Assembly: GCF_026151205.1 (NCBI RefSeq)
Contig: NC_087082.1
Span: forward strand, 16,215,365-16,279,364
DNA from: Bolinopsis microptera
Taxonomy: Eukaryota; Ctenophora; Tentaculata; Lobata; Bolinopsidae
Reading direction: 5' to 3'
DNA: 64,000 nucleotides
Shown one piece after another: positions 11,101 to 22,200 of the stretch. Below the pieces are notes generated by a model, which was not told the DNA's origin, ran no database searches, and saw only the letters and a program-made list of their open reading frames with translations. Position numbers and translations under genes: made by a program. Position 1 is the stretch's first letter. Each line of letters opens with the position of its first letter.

Positions 11101-12311
11101 GCTTCAGCTGGACTTTGCTAGATGAGGTTGTACTGACATAAAAGTGGGCATATATTATAGTCAACGGGTACTGAAATGAGCTTAACTAGAGATAGCTGCC
11201 CGGCGGGTTGTTTGTGATTTCTAAGATGAGCTGATGGTGCTGGTACATAAATGCGGTAGTGTTGAACCTTTGTTGTATTTTTAAGCGCAAGATATATTTA
11301 AAAATCATGTTTTAAAAATAAATATCTCAAAAACTATGCACTATAGACCCCATACTGCTTCATAGCTTGTATATAAATATCAATATGGCCATTCTGCTGT
11401 TGTGGTTATCTTGAAAGTCCTACAATATTCAGGAGCTGAGATGGATAGAAAAATCTTATATTTGCGCCTGAGGGCAATGTAGAAATTTTACTACCTAGGC
11501 CAGGGTTGGACTACTGATAAACGTGGGCACCCAAAATCAAATTATTCTAGCCCAGAATGACCTTAAGACCTTACGAATTTTACTCGACCGTGTCGAGTAA
11601 AACTTTATACATTGATTTGCCTGCTTGACTTAACCTAGCTGCTAGGGAAGTTTTTTGTTTGTTAATGCGCTTCAGTAAATTATATCAGTTTTTCTCATTT
11701 TTATCCAAAAGTAAGTCCTGGAGAGCTTCAGCACCTTAATAGTGTCAATATAAACTTACATATTGCGGTAATTTTAAGCCCAAAGTTAAGTTTCTACGGC
11801 CTTCAGAAGCTGAGATAAAAATTTCTCACATACGCGCCTAATATGAAATATGGGCGTGGTTCCCCAAGGCTAAACTAATGGCTCAACATGCCCAATTAAT
11901 TGAATTAAGTAACTTATATAACCTATTTAACTCGATTCAGCAGTTTAAATACAAACTAAACACCTCCCTGCTGCTAGAGTAAACAACTTCGAATTTTCCG
12001 CCAAAAATTGTGTAAATGGGCGTGGTCAGGGTGCCACTACACTTTTATTTACCCAAATTTTATTTTATTATGTTCTAGTAATACTGATGGCATCATATCA
12101 AGCCATTTAGAGACCCCCATCAAATATTATAGGCAAATTTCAATAATTTTGGGAAAATTTTCCCACGCTTTAAAAAGGGCGTGGTCACGGGTTTAAACAA
12201 ACATAAAAAATTATCCACCCAAATTTTTTTTGAAGTAGAGACCCTAGGGAGCACAAATAACATCTCAAACCTTCTAAACTCGCTAAGTTGTGCCAGGTTT
12301 TGACCAGATAC

Positions 12312-12940
12312 TTTATTATTGTTGAGAGTGGGCTCCTTGTTCCTACGGGAATATCGGACTCTCTCTGAGCAACTGATTGATATTTCATGCCCCCGGGTGA
12401 GAGCCAGTGCTCCCCATCGGGGCATGTAATATCAATTCTGCTTTCCTGCCAAATTTGGCTCGAAAGTGTGATAATATGTAATTCGATGGCATTAAATAAA
12501 TAATTAAGTACATATAATAAGCTAGCATGTGTGTAACCTAAAGTCACTTAAGTGACTCAATTTGTTATTCATTTGCCAAGATTCATCTTCTTTTGTTTTT
12601 TTTTATCAAATATCAATAATATTTAAAGTCAATGCATTATCAACTTGCTATATATCCTGATGATAATAATAATAATGAAGTTAAACTTTTTGTACGGTTT
12701 TCCTGCTTAAAAAACTAATTCTACTTTCCAATGTTTCTGATGTTATGACGTGAAAAACGCTTGATCCTAACCATAGTCACGGACATGTTGATATCACTAT
12801 ACACAACGATATCAAGTACAGTAAAACCCCCATTTACCGCGGAGTTTGGGGAAAGGTTTTACTGTACACAAATCTGATAGAACGAATAACAGCCGATGGT
12901 GCAAAAATGTGCGGTATTAGGTCAATAGTGCGATTCCATA
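12312..12940. other. Intergenic DNA without recognisable gene
   Basis: It includes a short GATAATAATAATAAT microsatellite near 12,660. Nothing else can be supported. Confidence 0.5.
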
Positions 12941-12949
12941 CCTACCGTA

Positions 12950-13420
12950 CTTATATGTTGCCTCTGATCCCCGACAATCACTAGCTAGACTGAGATACAA
13001 TGGGACTTGCAAAATGTGCTGGAAGATATAGTCATATAGTAGATTATTATACATAACCTGACTGCCTGAGCTTAAATGCCTGATTCCGATGATGCCCAAC
13101 AAATCCATTATGTTGATACCAATCTATACATTTTTCTCTTGTGATGAAGGGTCAGATTGTTATTACACCGAGCTATCAATGTACACTGTTGGCCGTTGGG
13201 CTTACTCCATTCACCATTGTTTGGGTGGGGTAATCCCTGAGCAGAGTGTTTTGCCCACCTTTCAATGATGAATTGTACACTGTTGAGCTTACTCCGATTC
13301 TCTCAGTGGCTATTTTTCACAGTACGCACTATGCCAATAAGTGCAATTATGCCGTGCAGTAAGAGTGCAATCCACAAAGTGACATCTAAGTCATCTTCAT
13401 CACTCCAGTTTGACGTTTCT
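12950..13420 (+). repeat. Interspersed repeat family A, copy 2
   Basis: Related to 1-270 and to 18,690-19,010. Shared words include GGGACTTGCAAAATGTG, TGAGCTTAAATGCCTGATT, TTATGTTGATACCAA, CTTACTCCATTCACCATTGT, CAGAGTGTTTT and CAATGATGAATTGTACACTG. It is the longest copy in the window. The words TGTACACTGTTGAGCTTACTC recur within the copy, so there is internal duplication too. Confidence 0.7.
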
Positions 13421-13439
13421 GTAATATGAATGGCAGCCA

Positions 13440-13750
13440 TTTACTACTTATAGCACACTGAGGCCAGGGTGGGGGGCCAATGGCATAAAATGGAAAGGTT
13501 TTTCCATTTTCTCCATTGAAAAGGTCTCCATTGCATGTTGAAAAAGCGCCCCCCTATTGGCGGCCCCTTCCCTTTTAGAGCCCCTCCCTAAAATTAGACA
13601 AATTAGGTGATTTTAGAGGATACGCCGGCAAATTCTCTGAAAAAATGTGTTTCTAGATCGAAACTCGCAGTTTTGCTAGTACTGAAGTTAATTTTTTCAA
13701 AATTGTCCCAACATTCAAACGACGATTTGGTGCCCCCTTAAGGGGACATA
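13440..13750 (-). mobile_element. Diverged relic of the hAT-type MITE seen intact at 45.6 kb
   Basis: The reverse complement of this stretch follows the 45,565-45,852 element. Shared landmarks are CCTCCCTAAAATT, CAAATTAGGTGATTTTA, GATACGCCGGCAAA, CGCAGTTTTGCTAGTACT, CAAACGACGATTTGG and the GCGCCCCCC/GGCGGCCCC runs. Terminal repeats are not preserved, so it is an old copy. Confidence 0.65.
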
Positions 13751-14211
13751 TACATAAAGCTTTTATGTCCTGACCGTTCAACTATGACGTGTGAATGTAA
13801 TCTTAATATTCTCTATAATCTATATCTATGAACATTTAACTCAGGCTCAATTGTTAGTTAGCAGAATTGTAGACTTAGCGGAGAGACAAAAGACTATCGT
13901 GGTAACTCGTACTCCATTTTATAGATCTAGATTGCAGAGTACGCTATATAAATATCTACCACATACCACACTTTATATTATCATGTAAACGACTAGTAAC
14001 CGAGTACCGGTCTAGAGATTTGACTGCTGAACCGGAAACAGTCGGGTATCAACCTATTTTCCTGTTAGCTACACCAAAACCGAGTGGCAAACAGGAAAAT
14101 TAAAACTATACTGAAAGGTTCTGGAATTACCGAAGTTCGACACTCGACAGGGGTGATATCTGGAGAACTTAAGTTGTCGAACTAGAGTACGTGAATCCAT
14201 ATATAATAATA

Positions 14212-15937
14212 GATTGGGAGACATCTGTCCGAAAGCGACATCTGTCCGAAAGCTGAATTAGGGATTTCGGACAGATGTCGCTGTCGGACAGGAGTCGTTT
14301 TTGGCGACATCTGTCCGAATTTCGGATCGTATTGTAATTTAGGTTCACATTCGCATTTCACAAGCTCACAGGTAATCTCGTGACGTTCTAAAGCTGATGT
14401 GATCCCTTAAGATCTGATCCATCGATACGTGATTGACTAGTTGAGAACAGGATCGTGCTAGCCGTACCCTAACAAGCTGTCGATCACATCACAGGACATG
14501 AGTACATATAGGACAGCAGTATGGAGATCACTTATCGCAATCCACAATGGCAACCAATCTTCAGTTTATCCCTGGACGCAAACAAGGCTCGGAGAACCCT
14601 ATCCTAAATGGCTTCAGATACGTCTTCGTCAAGCGAAGTAACGACACCTCCTACTGGAAATGTTCGGAATTCCGAAAGGGTTGCAGAGCCCGCATCCGTA
14701 CCGTGGACAGACAACTGATCACTCCTACTCCTGACCACACTCACCCTGTCCACCATGCTGAAACGACCGTCCACGTCAGCAAACAGAACTTGAAAAGAAA
14801 GGCTTCTGGTGGAGATCAACCGACGAAATACCTCGTATCTGAAGCAGTCGGTGGATTGGGTTACGAATCTAGAGCAAAGCTTGGCTGCCAGCTGTCATCC
14901 CTCAACAGAATGGTACCCTCTACCGCAACCTGTTCGAGGAGATAGACACCTGGGCTTCTGGGGGCTACCAACCACAATCCATCCTCATGGACTACGAGCT
15001 CGCCATTCACAACGCAGTTGCTTCCGTGTGGCCCTCCACTACCAGACGAGGATGTAACTTCCACTACAAGAAAGCCCTCCTGAAGCATGTTAAGCAGACC
15101 AACATCTGGGAGGAGTACCTGACTCCAAACTCTCCTGTTCGGGATTTCTTCGCGATGACTGGAGCTATTGCCTACGTACCGGAGACTGACGTCCCTCAAA
15201 TCTGGAGACACCTGAAGCCCCTCCTTCCTATAGACATGGCTGAGTTTGCTTCATACTACGAAAACACTTGGATCGGGACATCAACCACCAATCCTAACTT
15301 CGCTCCCCACATGTGGAATCAACACGAAGCTGCACAGATGAGGATTCCTCGCTCATCCAACATCGCAGAAGGTTGGCATCACGGATTCCATTCAATGCTG
15401 TCCTGCTCGAAGCCCACAATTTGGAAGTTCCTTGATTGCCTTAAAGCAGAACAAGCCCTTACAGACGTGAAGAAAACCAAAAGAGACGGGCGGGAACTAC
15501 CTGAGCCACGTGCACCCAAATGGATCCGTTATGATCGACAACTTCAGAGAATTGTAGATGATTACGACAACTACAGCAACCCTATGGATTTCCTTAAAGC
15601 TATCCGAAATTTGACTATGCTTTAGATTTGATTCTGTGATATTGTATTATATTGAATTAATTTATAACATTTAAATAACATTGAAACTATTGTCCAATTT
15701 ATCGACATCAAATTAAAATAAACTGTGGTAGTAAACTATGGCTCAGATCATATCTCAAATTGGACATGTTACGTATACAATTTAGCAAGTAACAGTTTAG
15801 ATCATGTCTCTAATTGGAAATGTGTCGTATTGAAATCAGGTCACAATTTCGGACAGATGTCGTTTTTTTCTGGTACCCTGATTCGGACAGATGTCGCTTT
15901 CGGACAGATGTCGCTTTCGGACAGGAGTCGTGTTACC
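14212..15937 (+). mobile_element. Mutator-like (MULE) DNA transposon, internally deleted
   Basis: The ends are inverted and built from several copies of the 16-bp word GACATCTGTCCGAAAG (four near the left end, four near the right). The flanks read ATAATAATA on both sides (14,203-14,211 and 15,938-15,946), a 9-bp duplication as expected for Mutator-like elements, although this word is simple. Inside is a FLYWCH-type transposase gene in two frames. The element is 1.7 kb, short for an autonomous MULE. Confidence 0.85.
14547..15625 (+). pseudogene. MULE transposase with FLYWCH zinc finger, first catalytic region missing
   Basis: The first frame (14,547-14,945) starts with a FLYWCH finger: GFRYVFVKRSNDTSYWKC, then FRKGCRARI and HTHPVHH supply the Cys-Cys-His-His ligands. 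This domain is a common N-terminal DNA-binding module of animal MULE transposases. Coding then jumps to another frame that is open from about 14,873 to 15,625. That frame reads NGTLYRNLFEEIDTW, MDYELAIHNAVASVWP (second catalytic acid), CNFHYKKAL (zinc/His motif) and NIAEGWHHGFHSML (third catalytic acid, Glu). The stretch that should hold the first catalytic Asp is absent at the frame change, and the downstream frame has a stop at 14,870. A catalytically complete product therefore cannot be made. What remains may still bind DNA through FLYWCH. Confidence 0.85.
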
Positions 15938-15949
15938 ATAATAATATGC

Positions 15950-16870
15950 TCTACTGAAATTTTGGTCTGCTTTTAAATTAGTTGCCGAAAAATTTAGTCT
16001 CAATAAATTTGGTTTACAACAATTTTAGTCAAAATTTGGACTAAATTTATGGTAGACTAAATTTTTCGTTCTTAAGGACCAACAAATCACAATAAATCAT
16101 AATTTTGGTTACCATAATTTTAGTCACAAATTTCGCAAATTTTTAGTCTATATTTACTACAACAATTTTGGTCACATTTTTCGACTTTTCGAAACCATTT
16201 TCCATTCCGTTTATTTGATTTTTCCATTATTTAGCTAGTTTTTTCCTCCGATTTCGCATATAAAGTCAGACCTTATAGTTAAGCGTTAGGCATGTTGATT
16301 AAATGATTTGTTGCAATAAAGAAATAAAACAAATAATTTGTAAAATAAAATGCTATCTATCAATTCGGTAATGAGCACTCGTCTGAGCATTACAGATTAA
16401 GCTGCAATGCATTACTCAGGAATTTCAATAACACCAGATCCAGAGTCTGTGACTCTGTATCACTAAGTTTTTCAGTACGCTGTTCGGTTTCTTTTTCACC
16501 CTTTTTCGACTTTTATGATCCTTCAGCCGTTTCAACAGAACATGTTGGGATGGATCGATTAAAAAAGGAATGTCCAATGTAATGTCCAAGAGGAGCTCTA
16601 AGTGCAATAGCACTTTGGTACCGTTTTGTGCTTCGTAGTTTCGCAACGGTCTTTCCTCCCAACAAAGCAGTTCAGTAGTAGGAACGGTGATGTCATTATT
16701 TTAATTATAAGCAATGTAAGCTCAATAATATTCATGTCATATATGCCTACTGAAATTTTGGTCTCCTTTAAAATTAGTCGCCGAAAAATTTAATCTCAAA
16801 AAATTTGGTTTACAACAATTTTAGTCAAAAGTTTGACTAAATTTATGGTAGACTAAATTTGCCCTTCTTA
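15950..16870 (+). repeat. Pair of ~120-bp direct repeats flanking ~670 bp
   Basis: CTACTGAAATTTTGGTCT begins the first copy (15,951-16,075) and the second (16,748-16,870). Both continue through CGCCGAAAAATTTA-like, GGTTTACAACAATTTTAGTC and TTTATGGTAGACTAAATTT to CTTAAGG. The interior repeats TTTTGGTCAC and AATTTTAGTC words. It could be an LTR-like remnant, but no coding sequence supports that. The first copy starts directly at the MULE boundary. Confidence 0.65.
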
Positions 16871-17359
16871 AGGCTTTAAGGCTTTAAGGTATATATTATA
16901 CAGATCATCTCTGAATGTGCATTTTTAGCTAGCACGTTAAAGCTGATTTTAGCGAAAACAAGTGACCCCTTCTACAGAGGAATTTTTGTCTCCCTTTGAA
17001 TCAATCAAGCCAGATTATTTGTTGTTTAAATACTGAGATCAAACTATCAATTTACAGGCTATCGTCAAACATGTTGCAAGGCGTCATCTTCAGTGACATA
17101 AGCCTACAAATTTTTAGTCAGTAAAACCCAAAATTCCTCTTTTAAAAACTCTTAAACTGATATAAAATTAAAGTTAAGATGTTAGGAGTAACTGTAAGGG
17201 AAGACCCAAAAGATTTAAAGTCTTGAGTAGTAGAATATACTTCTAAACTTTTAAGACGAGAATTATCAATAAAATCCTCCCTTTGTCGATAAACCCATGC
17301 AATTCTACATTGATTCTGTAAATTTCATGAAAAAATATTGAAACCCTATTGAGTTCTAC

Positions 17360-17870
17360 TGTTTTTGAGCGAAATCAGTTTCGCGAATATCGCAAACTGA
17401 GATATGGGTGATTTTGTTGATTTTTGCGATTATTTGAACACAGAATCCACAGTTAGGTAGATAATTGCAGAGAATGTGTTGTTTAGGCTTACCTTTTATA
17501 TAAATTTGGTTTCATTCAAAGATATTGATATTTGATCAATTTGCTATGGGTCAAAATCGATCAAATTTGGTGCGTATGCCCAAATATGGACATATGGTTT
17601 TTGGCTTACAACACAGTCATTTTTTTCCAATCACTAGCGTCTAGGGGATCAATAGCGTCTAGCTACAAGTAGAGCACATAAAATCTGGGGTTTGAGCATG
17701 TTAAGGAGATTTGGCATAATGGGGACCAAAAATGGGCGTGGCTGTCCCGCGGGCACCCAGAGTCTGGAATCCCCTCAAAAGTTCGGTCACATGCCCTGTT
17801 GATCAATTCCTAGATCTCGAAATTAAAATTTCACAAAAAAATCAGCGTAACCCCCCCACAAGTAGAGTAT
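17360..17870 (-). repeat. Interspersed repeat family B, copy 2
   Basis: This is the reverse-complement partner of 645-1,170; the landmarks are given there. It contains a local duplication, with the word AGCGTCTAG repeated near 17,635 and 17,653. Confidence 0.75.
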
Positions 17871-18574
17871 TGGAGTGTAGACGTCCGTAGGATTTTAAAA
17901 GCCACTGCTGCGATGTTATCTTCTTATTATTATAAGTATAACACTATAAGGAAATCTCCCCATTTTTTGCTGCTAATTGAATATCTATGATATATAAGAT
18001 TGTGCATCATGCAATCAATCTCGGGCTATAATTCTAATACTCAATCCCCGGGTTAAAGTTGTATCAAGTACAATCTCACATTTCTTGTAACTGTGCATTG
18101 TGGTATAAAATATACCGTACCATATAAGCCAAACCCTCCAAATCTGTAAACTGCAGTACGCAGTGAGTCACCGAGGCGCTATTATATATTATATGGTAGC
18201 ATCTCTCCGCATTATATTCAATTGTGTCACAATGGAGAAATGTATCAGAAATATTTTATACCACAATCCACATTCACATTGGACATAAGTAGGGGAGTAC
18301 TGGAAAGTGGTTTTCAGGGACCCCTGTTTTACGATGCGATAAACCTCAGATAATTGGACACACTGATTACTTCTGCTCGCGCCCTTATCCCGAAGTACGC
18401 TACCTTTTCATAAGACCTAATATTAAGGATTACGTAATATTATTATAAATTGGCAGAAACTGCTCCTATAATTTGGGGGAAATGTGAGGGGTGAAGTAAA
18501 ATATACTGTATAATCTTACGTATAATCATCTTAAGCGAACTCACAGGTATAATGTAATATTGAGATTGATCTAG

Positions 18575-18690
18575 CCATGATCTTCGAGATTGATCTAGCC
18601 ATGATCCTCGAGATTGATCTAGCCATGATCCTCGAGATTGATCTAGCCATGATACTCGAGATTGAACTAGCTATGATCCCCGAGAATTGC
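18575..18690 (+). repeat. 24-bp tandem repeat, about five copies
   Basis: The unit is GATTGATCTAGCCATGATCC plus TCGA. The last copy is degenerate (TTGAACTAGCTATGATCCCC). No coding role is seen. Confidence 0.9.
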
Positions 18691-19010
18691 TAGTAGCTAA
18701 GCAGAAGAAAAATGGGACATGCAAAATGTGATGGAGGAAATCGGTGCCTGTTTTTTTCATCGCATATCATCTCGGTAAGATGACTAAATGAGCTTAAATG
18801 CCTAATTGTGATCATGCTCAACAAGTTTATTGTTTAGATAAAAACAATCGGTCACACACGCCTAGTAGTCATATTTTATTAGGGGCGGATTATTACACTC
18901 AGCTATCAATGATAAATTGTACACTGTTGAGCTTACTCTATTGTTTGTATGGGGTGAGCCGGAGCAAAGCGTTACACCCAGCTTTCAATGATGAATTGTA
19001 CACTGTTGAG
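18690..19010 (+). repeat. Interspersed repeat family A, copy 3
   Basis: It shares GGGACATGCAAAATGTGATGG, GAGCTTAAATGCCTAATTG, CAATGATAAATTGTACACTG and CAATGATGAATTGTACACTG with the copy at 12,950-13,420. It is truncated and followed by three imperfect copies of GGAGTTTARAGCGTGSTGA-like sequence (19,010-19,090). Confidence 0.6.
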
Positions 19011-19279
19011 TTTAGGGCGTGCTGATGTGAAAAAAACTGGAGTTTAGAGCGTGGTGACGTGAAAAAACTGGAGTTTAAAGCGTGGTGACGTGAAAAAACT
19101 GTTAATTAATGAAATTTAGATTTAATTGGTTATGTGCGACAGCAGGAGTTCGGTTGAGACCTTCAGATAGGGGTTTATTTAACCTAAGATCGCTTGTTAA
19201 ATCCCCACAATTTAGTATTTAATATTTTACTGAAGTTTATAGACTAATTATAATGGTTGAGTAACAAGTCCCCCTTCAG

Positions 19280-22200
19280 GAGGTCTGGTATACAACTCGT
19301 CTCCCCGGAGCTCCTTCTCCCACCAGCCCAGCAGGTCTTCCTCCGCCTCCACAGGGAACAGACCCGCAGTACCGCTACAACAGTCTCCCTACAGAACCAG
19401 TACTAACACTGGACCTGGCATGAACCTTCCTCCCAACATACCTACGGTTTGTAGCCTTTTTTAAATGTCAAAATTCAAACATATTTTACATCAATGTATT
19501 ACAGTTACATGTACACAAGACCGAAATATCTACAATATCTAATACAGAGTCTTCTTGCGAAGACTTATCTTTGAATCTTCAGACTTCTTCTAATAGTTTT
19601 TTGAGGTATTCTAGAGTTGTTGCTGTCACTTAAAGATGAGGCTTACGTTTCTTATTTTCAGAATTCGCCCTTATCCAGTAGAACGGGTAGAAAAGGATCA
19701 GCAGGAGTAAACCCAGGTCCTCCTATTTCCAGAAAATCTAACAAAGGTACTTTTTAAATAAATTTATGTTATTCCGTCTTTATTATTATATCCAACGATG
19801 GCAGCACAGCACAACTTCATTTATGTAACATTTATGATACTTTTATGATACTTACTTTTATCGCTAGTGTGTAAGCCTGTAAGGGTGACCATTTAGGGTA
19901 TCGAGCTTTTTAGCGACCCATATAAATATTGTAATTCCATTTGATAGAAATTAACATTGTGTGACTAAAATTTGAAGTTTTTCCCTAATTACAGTTATAC
20001 TTGCAATTGCATAAGAGTTAACAATATATATTTTATTTGACAGTATCCAAGAAGTATGTTAATTTGCAATTCCAAAGTGTGAGTTCATTGCTGGCCGCAC
20101 AATTTTAGTAAATAGGGATGACCATTAACATGATTAAAGCATGAAGACAGGGTCCGGTAACCGGTTGGGGCTTCTAAATTACTAATTAGTTAATTAATCG
20201 ACTAATTGCACTAATAGGCTACAGAACACACGGTCATGAATCCGCCCGTGCTAGAGCCGGTAAGATCACCCGTTTTGTTTGAAAGTGATCCAACATGTTT
20301 TGATACATCATTTCAACATGTTTCAACGTGTTTCAACATGTTTAATACAACAATTGAACGTGTTTATAATTTGACGTTACGAATGGTTCCGTGTGGATTG
20401 TGAATTGATTTTGATATTTATGTCATGTTTATTTTAAAGTGACTGTTACGTTATTGATTGTTTTCACCAGTGTTTGATGCGCCTTGTTCAGCAAGATTTT
20501 TGGCACATGCCAGTAGTATTTGTTAATACTACAATGAAGTGTCCCATTATAATATTTGTATTTTTAACATAAATCGATCGACGGTGGCTTTCTCAAAATA
20601 ACCTCACGTATGATCTACAGATTCAAGTCCGGCATCACGACTTCCTCGAAGAAGTCGTAACTTGACCCCGGAAGCACACGAGAAGAGGTCCCGACTGGGG
20701 AGTTTCCAAGAAGCAGAAGTACAAGAGGACCACAAGAGGTCTCTGTCAGAGAGCCAGGTGGTGCTGAACCGGCCAAGACCTGCCAAACTAGCTGTCAAGA
20801 GAACTAGCATCACTCTGAGCGTGGAGGAGGAAAAGATAAGAGGACCTACTCCAGAGATAGTTGTAGAGAAGACGAAGAAAGAAAAGAAGAAACCTCCGAA
20901 ACCTAAGAAGAAGCTCGCCAAGACCAAGAGTTTGGAGGCTAAGACGGAAATGCAGTTCTAAATTATTCCGCCCAAGATCCTGAAGGTGACATTGATGACA
21001 CTGACACTGAAATTGTTCATCGTTCAAAAAGTTTCACAAAGAAAAGCAAAGTGAAACGGAGTAGCTCATCCATGTTTTCTGGATTCCGAAATAGAAGCAA
21101 GACATCTGACCAGAAGGCTGGAGAAGTAGGAAGACTCCCTATCATCACCAGTAGCTGGAAGGGAATAAGTTACAAAGACAAATCCTCCAGTATAGACCGG
21201 CTAAAAGTGAGGTTGTCTAAATCAAGGTCCTCCAGCCTAAAGAGGATGCAGAGTAAGCGGTCCTCCACCTGCAGCATAGACACAGACAGTCAACTGTCTG
21301 CCAGTCTGACAAGTATTTCTGGTCCTCGGGAGGTCTCCTCTCTTGATCGTCGTGCGAGTGTCTCTGTTAATCCTCCATATCATGATCCATTGTTTGACTC
21401 GACTAATGCGGAGTTAGCCGATGCTCTAGGTCGCCCTCCCCCTCCTCCTCCTAAATACTGTCAGGGTGCTCCCAATACGTCTTTAAAACAGCCTACCAAG
21501 AAATCGTCGCTGTCTCGCAAAACAAGTTCTAAGAGCCATACATCTGAAACCAGTGTAGAGGTTGAGTCTGCATATGCTGAGTTCGGGGACTTTTCAGATT
21601 TGCCTCACCGAATGACTCCTAATATGAATAAGCCCACGAAGTTGAGCCTCAGGGCCCCTGAGGATGCTGAAAGTCCTAAAGTTGAACCCGACAAACGACC
21701 TAATCTTGGGAAAGCAAAAAAATTTGAATCTTTCGACACTTCTGAGCTTGATTCAACAGTGGATGCAGTTGTAATTCCGCGTAGTTCAACAGGAATCCCT
21801 CCTCCGAAAGCTTCCTCTCCAATAAAGCGAGAGGTGCGCAGGTTCGTCGTCAATCAAGACAGAAAAGCTTTGATATTGCCATCGAATCTGAATATTCTTG
21901 TCTTGGTGAAATTCCCCGACCGAACAGTCTTGAGCTCGACAAAGGAGTTACAGATGAAGACATCAAAGAAGGAGCAGCAAACTTCCACAAAACTGGCACC
22001 ACAAAAGTTGACACTCCTCGTCCTGGTACATCCCCTCGTACTGTGGCATCTTCTCGACCTATCGCCTCCCCTCGACCAACGCCGGTAGTAGAAGAACCAG
22101 TTGGCTCAATTTATTGTGAATTAGGGGATGTGTTCCTGGATAGTGCTGCAACCCCCACGGCAGATTCGGAGGAAATAGAGGAAAAAATAGACATTTCAAA

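Larger units (their letters stand above)
7073..12311. mobile_element. Large foldback element with >1.2 kb inverted arms
   Basis: The left arm begins GTATCTGGTCAAAACCTGGC at 7,073 and the right arm ends with its reverse complement at 12,311. The arms stay similar through many landmarks (for example AGGTTTGAGATGTTATTTG, AGCAGCAGGGAGGTGTTTAG, CTTCCCTAGCAGCTAGG, GGTACTGAAATGAGCTTAAC) to about 8,385 on the left and 10,396 on the right. A weaker match continues to about 8,545 and 10,330. The central 1.8 kb (8,545-10,330) has no convincing protein. The right arm is interrupted by a younger 665-bp insertion. No clear target-site duplication is visible at the outer ends. It could be a foldback-type DNA transposon or two copies of one element in head-to-head arrangement. 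Confidence 0.75.

Noticed and set aside
12120-12547. Two overlapping minus-strand frames of 101 and 120 residues
   Set aside because: They lie across the right end of the foldback structure; the left arm does not preserve them.
20604-20927. Minus-strand 107-residue frame
   Set aside because: It is the antisense of the Lys/Glu/Pro-rich ASAP-like exon, with no domain of its own.
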